Source of the DNA: Natrinema gelatinilyticum
GTDB lineage: Archaea > Halobacteriota > Halobacteria > Halobacteriales > Natrialbaceae
Direction: 5' to 3'
DNA: 64,000 nt
Assembly: GCF_024266705.1 (NCBI RefSeq)
Contig: NZ_CP100756.1
Location: 2,046,001-2,110,000, forward strand
This document shows, in pieces, positions 61,043 through 64,000 of the stretch (the stretch's first letter is position 1; every line of letters begins with the position of its first letter). A program made the translations under genes and the position numbers. The notes beneath the pieces are model-generated. The model was not told where the DNA came from. It saw only the letters and a program-made list of their open reading frames with translations, and did not search any database.

Positions 61043-62101
61043 TCACTCCGCGCCGAGCGTTCGACGACGGACCCATTCGAGAGAGAGCGCGCCTCCGGCG
61101 AGGGCTGTCCCAGTGGTGAAGCCAGGTGTTCCCTCAGAGGTGCCAGGGTCGGTTTCGCTCGACGTATCGGAATCGCCACCGGTGTCGTCCGAGCTCCCGT
61201 CTCTGTTACTGGAGTCGGTTTCGGAACCGTCGTCGCCGCCGGCCGTTTCGTCGTCCGCAGCGGTTTCGTTGCCGGAGCCGTCGTCCCCGCTGGCGGTTTC
61301 GTTGCCGGAATCGTCGCTGCCAGACGCCGAACCCCCGCCGTCCGATTCGGTGCCGTTTTCGTCAGAATCGGCTTTCGCATCCGACTCGAGATTTTCTCGC
61401 GGCGTCTCGTTGGTCACCTCAGCCGATGCGAGTAGCGGTACAGGATGGCCAGGGTTCATCGCATCCTCAACGTCCTCGAACATGTCGAGCTGGAGCGCAG
61501 ACGTGGTCCGATAGATGTCGCCCACTCGGGACTCGTTGTTTTCTACGATCACAGTCGTGCTTCCGCCGGGCGAGATTGTGACGGTGTTGTTTTCGGCCGC
61601 TAACGGAATATGACTGAGGCGGCCATCGACGGGTCTCTCGTTCCCATTTGCCAGTTCATACTCGACCAGCCCATTTTCTTCGTCGTACCTGAGTGCCTCG
61701 ATTGTGATCTTCCCAGGATGTGGGTTTTCTTGGCCGAGATCCGTTGGGAAACCTGCAAAGTCGTGGGCGTACGTAGTTCCGTCTTTCGTCAGGGTAATTT
61801 CTCCAGCGGCGCTCGAAGTCACGCTAACCGTCACGTTCTTCGCTGAATTCGCATCGACCGTAACAGTCGTCTCGGTCCCCGATTCATTGGTGTACGTTAA
61901 CGTGACTGGCTGGTCGCCATCGTTCGTCACTTCGAAGATAGCGATGTCGTCGTAGTAATCGACACCGTGACTCGTAGCGGAGACGTCTTCCGGCGACACG
62001 GTGGAACTATCGCCCGCTGCCATCGCTGCCCCACCTGCGATGACTGACAAAATGACAATTGTTACCATTGCACCACCCCCAACTCGTTTTGGACCGATCA
62101 T
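61043..62101 (-). CDS. Surface glycoprotein with PGF-CTERM anchor
   Basis: A 352-residue exported protein. Signal peptide: MIGPKRVGGGAMVTIVILSV then IAGGAAMAA. An Ig-like beta-rich ectodomain follows (VDYYDDIAIFEVTNDGDQPV to HDFAGFPTDLGQ) with many Asn-x-Ser/Thr sites. Residues about 225-325 are a Ser/Asp/Gly/Thr-rich linker with near repeats (SGNETASGDDGSGNETAA). It ends TPGFTTGTALAGGALSLEW then VRRR, a PGF-CTERM tripartite sorting signal for archaeosortase A. ATG 62099-62101 is preferred over the GTG at 62128; an ATTATAAC box (complement, 62135-62142) fits. Confidence 0.82.
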   Translation of the reverse strand: MIGPKRVGGGAMVTIVILSVIAGGAAMAAGDSSTVSPEDVSATSHGVDYYDDIAIFEVTNDGDQPVTLTYTNESGTETTVTVDANSAKNVTVSVTSSAAGEITLTKDGTTYAHDFAGFPTDLGQENPHPGKITIEALRYDEENGLVEYELANGNERPVDGRLSHIPLAAENNTVTISPGGSTTVIVENNESRVGDIYRTTSALQLDMFEDVEDAMNPGHPVPLLASAEVTNETPRENLESDAKADSDENGTESDGGGSASGSDDSGNETASGDDGSGNETAADDETAGGDDGSETDSSNRDGSSDDTGGDSDTSSETDPGTSEGTPGFTTGTALAGGALSLEWVRRRTLGAE

Positions 62102-62664
62102 GGACAGTGTGGCTTCGGAGACGCCCACTACTTGTTATAATCCTCTGTCTAAGCCGTTTGAAATTCCTCACAGGTTCCGGGAACCTCATTCCGGTTCGTT
62201 TCATTACGCAAATCCGTAATTTGATGTTCCCGATACGGGATCGCACAACCCGGTGGTTGGAGAACGCTATGACCGAAAACAACGCATTTCCTTCTCCGGA
62301 TGAGACGGTTCGTTGGCCCCGTCGCAACAATTGCGTAGGGAGAAATCGACGTGGATCCCCCCATTTTGCGTTACATTCGAGTGGAGTGTCCGACCACGTT
62401 CGTAGCCACTACCGTCGTACTTCGGAACGCCAATGTACAGGTGAAAATTTCCTCGACCGAAATCCGTCGGACCGGTAGCTGAGAATCTGACCGATGGCTC
62501 ACCGGGTTCAGGCCGCCTCGAGGATCGCGAGTGCCCAGTCACGGTCGGAACGCTCGAGGCAGCCTCTGTAACGACCGATATTGTTTCTATCCCGATTGCT
62601 GCAGAGCCGGCGAATACGGGCAGTACACTCTTTCGTATCCGGAGAAAGGTGGTGGGCCACCGAC
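62102..62664. other. 563-base gap without a supported gene
   Basis: It holds the promoter of the minus-strand PGF-CTERM gene (ATTATAAC on the complement near 62135-62142) in a comparatively AT-rich first part. Open frames of 70-140 codons exist on both strands (for example 62059-62478 plus and 62267-62542 minus) but look basic, lack family resemblance and overlap each other. I see no RNA gene or repeat. Confidence 0.5.
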
Positions 62665-63537
62665 CTACTGATAACAGGATTCCTCGACTTGCTCGCTGTA
62701 CAGCCGTGCGAGTCGTTCTGTGACGAGGCCGCCACCGATCGGCTCATCATCGAGTGTCTCGATCGGCCGTACTTCCCAGGTACGGTTCGTGAGAAATGCT
62801 TCGTCGGCTTCCATGAGGTCGTTCGGTTCGTACCGACCCTCGTGGACCGGAATGCCAGCCTCGCGGGCGAGTTCGAGTACTATAGCTCGTGTGATACCCG
62901 GCAGGACCGGACCGTCGGTCGTCGGCGTGTGGATGGTCCCGTCACGGACGAACCACAGGTTGCTCGTCGCGCCCTCCGCGAGTCGGCCGTCGAAATCGCA
63001 CATGAGCGCCTCGTCCGCATGTGGATCTAGTTCCGCGCGCGCGAGGATCCCATTCAGATAGTTGTGGGTCTTCGCCGCGGCCGGAATCGATTCGTCGGGA
63101 ATTCGGCGGGTCTCGACCACTTCGACCGCCGCTGGGCCGTCCCAGACGGGTTCTCCCTCGAGGCCGCCGCGGGGAAGTGGGGTCACGTATACGACGACGG
63201 TCGGGTCGACTGTGGGCTGGGGCGTGAGTTTTCCCGGCTGGACCCCGCGGGAGATCGAGAGACGAACGTATGCGTCCGCCAGATCGTTCGCGGCGAGCGT
63301 CTCGTCGATCCGCGTTCGTAGCTCGTCGGCCGACACTCCGTGGTCGAGCGACAGTATCGTACAGGTCTGCTCGAGGCGCTCGAGGTGTGCTTGCCATCCA
63401 AAGACCGTCCCGCCGTACGCGCGAAGGGTCTCGAACGCGGCGTCACCGTAGCGAAATCCCCGATCATCGACGCTGACGGTCGCTTCGTCGGCAGGTACGA
63501 GGTCGCCGTCGACGTGATAGGACATCTCGTCACTCAT
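62665..63537 (-). CDS. pabC: Class IV aminotransferase / aminodeoxychorismate lyase
   Basis: A 290-residue fold-type IV PLP enzyme: VDDRGFRYGDAAFETLRAYG, the PLP Lys in PAAAKTHNYLNGILARAELD and GRLAEGATSNLWFVRDGTIH, LPGITRAIVLELAREAGIPV. Both branched-chain aminotransferase and 4-amino-4-deoxychorismate lyase share this pattern; the KTHNYL..LARAEL type and the overlapping pabA-like neighbour favour the lyase that releases pyruvate and p-aminobenzoate. Its ATG overlaps the upstream stop by 8 bases. Confidence 0.85.
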   Translation of the reverse strand: MSDEMSYHVDGDLVPADEATVSVDDRGFRYGDAAFETLRAYGGTVFGWQAHLERLEQTCTILSLDHGVSADELRTRIDETLAANDLADAYVRLSISRGVQPGKLTPQPTVDPTVVVYVTPLPRGGLEGEPVWDGPAAVEVVETRRIPDESIPAAAKTHNYLNGILARAELDPHADEALMCDFDGRLAEGATSNLWFVRDGTIHTPTTDGPVLPGITRAIVLELAREAGIPVHEGRYEPNDLMEADEAFLTNRTWEVRPIETLDDEPIGGGLVTERLARLYSEQVEESCYQ

Positions 63538-64000
63538 CGGTGACCACCTCGTTTGGCTCGACCGACGCGGCGAACCGACAGAAGTTCGCTATCATTCGCT
63601 TGCCGAGCGCCAGCGAAATCTGCTCTCCGTTGTGGTTCCCGTCCGTCTCGCCCGGATCGTCAGCACCCACACCCGGCACAATCCGGTCGTCGTGGGCTCC
63701 GGCCGTCGCTTTCGGTTGCGCTCGTGTGAGAATGCTCTCGGGGTGGAATTGCACCCCGACATGGGGCTTTTCTCGGTGGCGAACTGCCATTAAGACGCTG
63801 CGACCATCGGTCGTGCAGGCGGTTTCCTCGAGCGTGGCCGGCAGATCCGCCCGCTCGACCGAGAGCGAGTGATAGCGACCGACCCGAACCGTCGTCGGAA
63901 GCCCGTTAAAGATCCCGTCGCCGTCGTGGCTGATCGTCGACGGTTTCCCGTGGACTACTTCGGGCGCGTGGACGACCGGGGCGCCGTGCGCCGCACACAG
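63530..64000 (-). CDS. pabA: Glutamine amidotransferase component (PabA/TrpG type), 3' part
   Basis: The frame is open to the end of the window, so the N-terminal part with the nucleophilic Cys is outside. Readable: LCAAHGAPVVHAPEVVHGKP, STISHDGDGIFNGLPTTVRV, GRYHSLSVERADLP and the catalytic His-Glu pair in HVGVQFHPESILT. This matches the anthranilate/aminodeoxychorismate synthase amidotransferase. Because it overlaps pabC (stop 63530-63532, pabC start 63535-63537) it is probably the folate-pathway form rather than trpG. Confidence 0.85.
   Translation of the reverse strand: MCAAHGAPVVHAPEVVHGKPSTISHDGDGIFNGLPTTVRVGRYHSLSVERADLPATLEETACTTDGRSVLMAVRHREKPHVGVQFHPESILTRAQPKATAGAHDDRIVPGVGADDPGETDGNHNGEQISLALGKRMIANFCRFAASVEPNEVVTDE

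Noticed and set aside
62059-62542. Overlapping open frames in the gap before pabC
   Set aside because: Basic, Arg/Ser-rich, mutually overlapping on both strands, with no recognisable motif.
1-64000. tRNA, rRNA and CRISPR array search by eye
   Set aside because: No T-arm-like GTTCGAATC stretches with cloverleaf partners, no rRNA-like sequence and no regularly spaced repeats with unique spacers were seen.

Overview
The window is a G+C-rich stretch of a halophilic archaeon (Halobacteria). The evidence is an acidic proteome, many leaderless genes with an AT-rich box 25-30 bases before the start codon, TFB, SAMP1, GatD, the archaeal shikimate enzymes aroA'/aroB', a TrkA-N potassium channel, a CetZ remnant, a PGF-CTERM surface protein and an ISH3-type transposase. 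It looks like ordinary chromosome with a few accessory patches. A member of the Natrialbales is plausible, but I cannot prove the genus.

Layout. 1-6.6 kb: end of deoC, then a potassium/stress cluster (HPP-Usp fusion, TVGYGD channel with TrkA-N domain, free UspA, and two tandem membrane proteins ending in TrkA-C-like domains). 6.6-16.5 kb: SAMP1, an acetyltransferase, a 35-residue membrane peptide, gatD, mfnA, metG, a GYD protein and pyruvate kinase. 16.6-25.9 kb: a tail-anchored protein, an nfeD/stomatin pair, small regulators, a purine-NTP phosphatase, TFB, aroD, a zinc-ribbon membrane protein and an RnfC/NuoF-like flavoprotein with a zinc ribbon. 26.1-28.0 kb is a mobile-element patch: a 1.4 kb ISH3-type element next to a structured right-end remnant of an IS200/IS605 element that abuts the stop codon of aroB'. 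28-38 kb: aroB', a CARF-HTH regulator, HAD and SprT-like genes, a truncated cation-efflux gene, and the operon trpC-trpB-trpA-aroA'. 38-47 kb: AhpD-like and alkyltransferase-like proteins, CoA-type NUDIX, a glycosyltransferase, a PfkB-type kinase broken by an in-frame TGA, a membrane DHH phosphoesterase, an NAD-dependent epimerase and a sulfite-oxidase-like protein. 47-59.9 kb: a CetZ remnant, a GH2-like protein, a coiled-coil protein, ATP-grasp, SppA, DUF373, Dph6, DUF892, HhH and nucleotidyltransferase genes, and a zinc-containing HTH protein. 60-64 kb: a DUF7344 regulator, a PGF-CTERM protein and the pabC/pabA pair running out of the window.

The genes touch chorismate metabolism repeatedly. 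aroA', aroB' and aroD make 3-dehydroshikimate by the archaeal route, trpCBA make tryptophan, and pabA/pabC probably make p-aminobenzoate. The trpC promoter carries two TGTACA hexamers, the box bound by methanogen TrpY, placed over the TATA box and the start site.

The most unusual signal is an 81-base, almost fully palindromic intergenic repeat present five times (about 14.2, 34.0, 45.3, 50.0 and 60.6 kb). Each copy lies beyond the 3' end of a gene. One copy shows compensatory change in the stem. The outer arms occur in two orientations relative to the loop.
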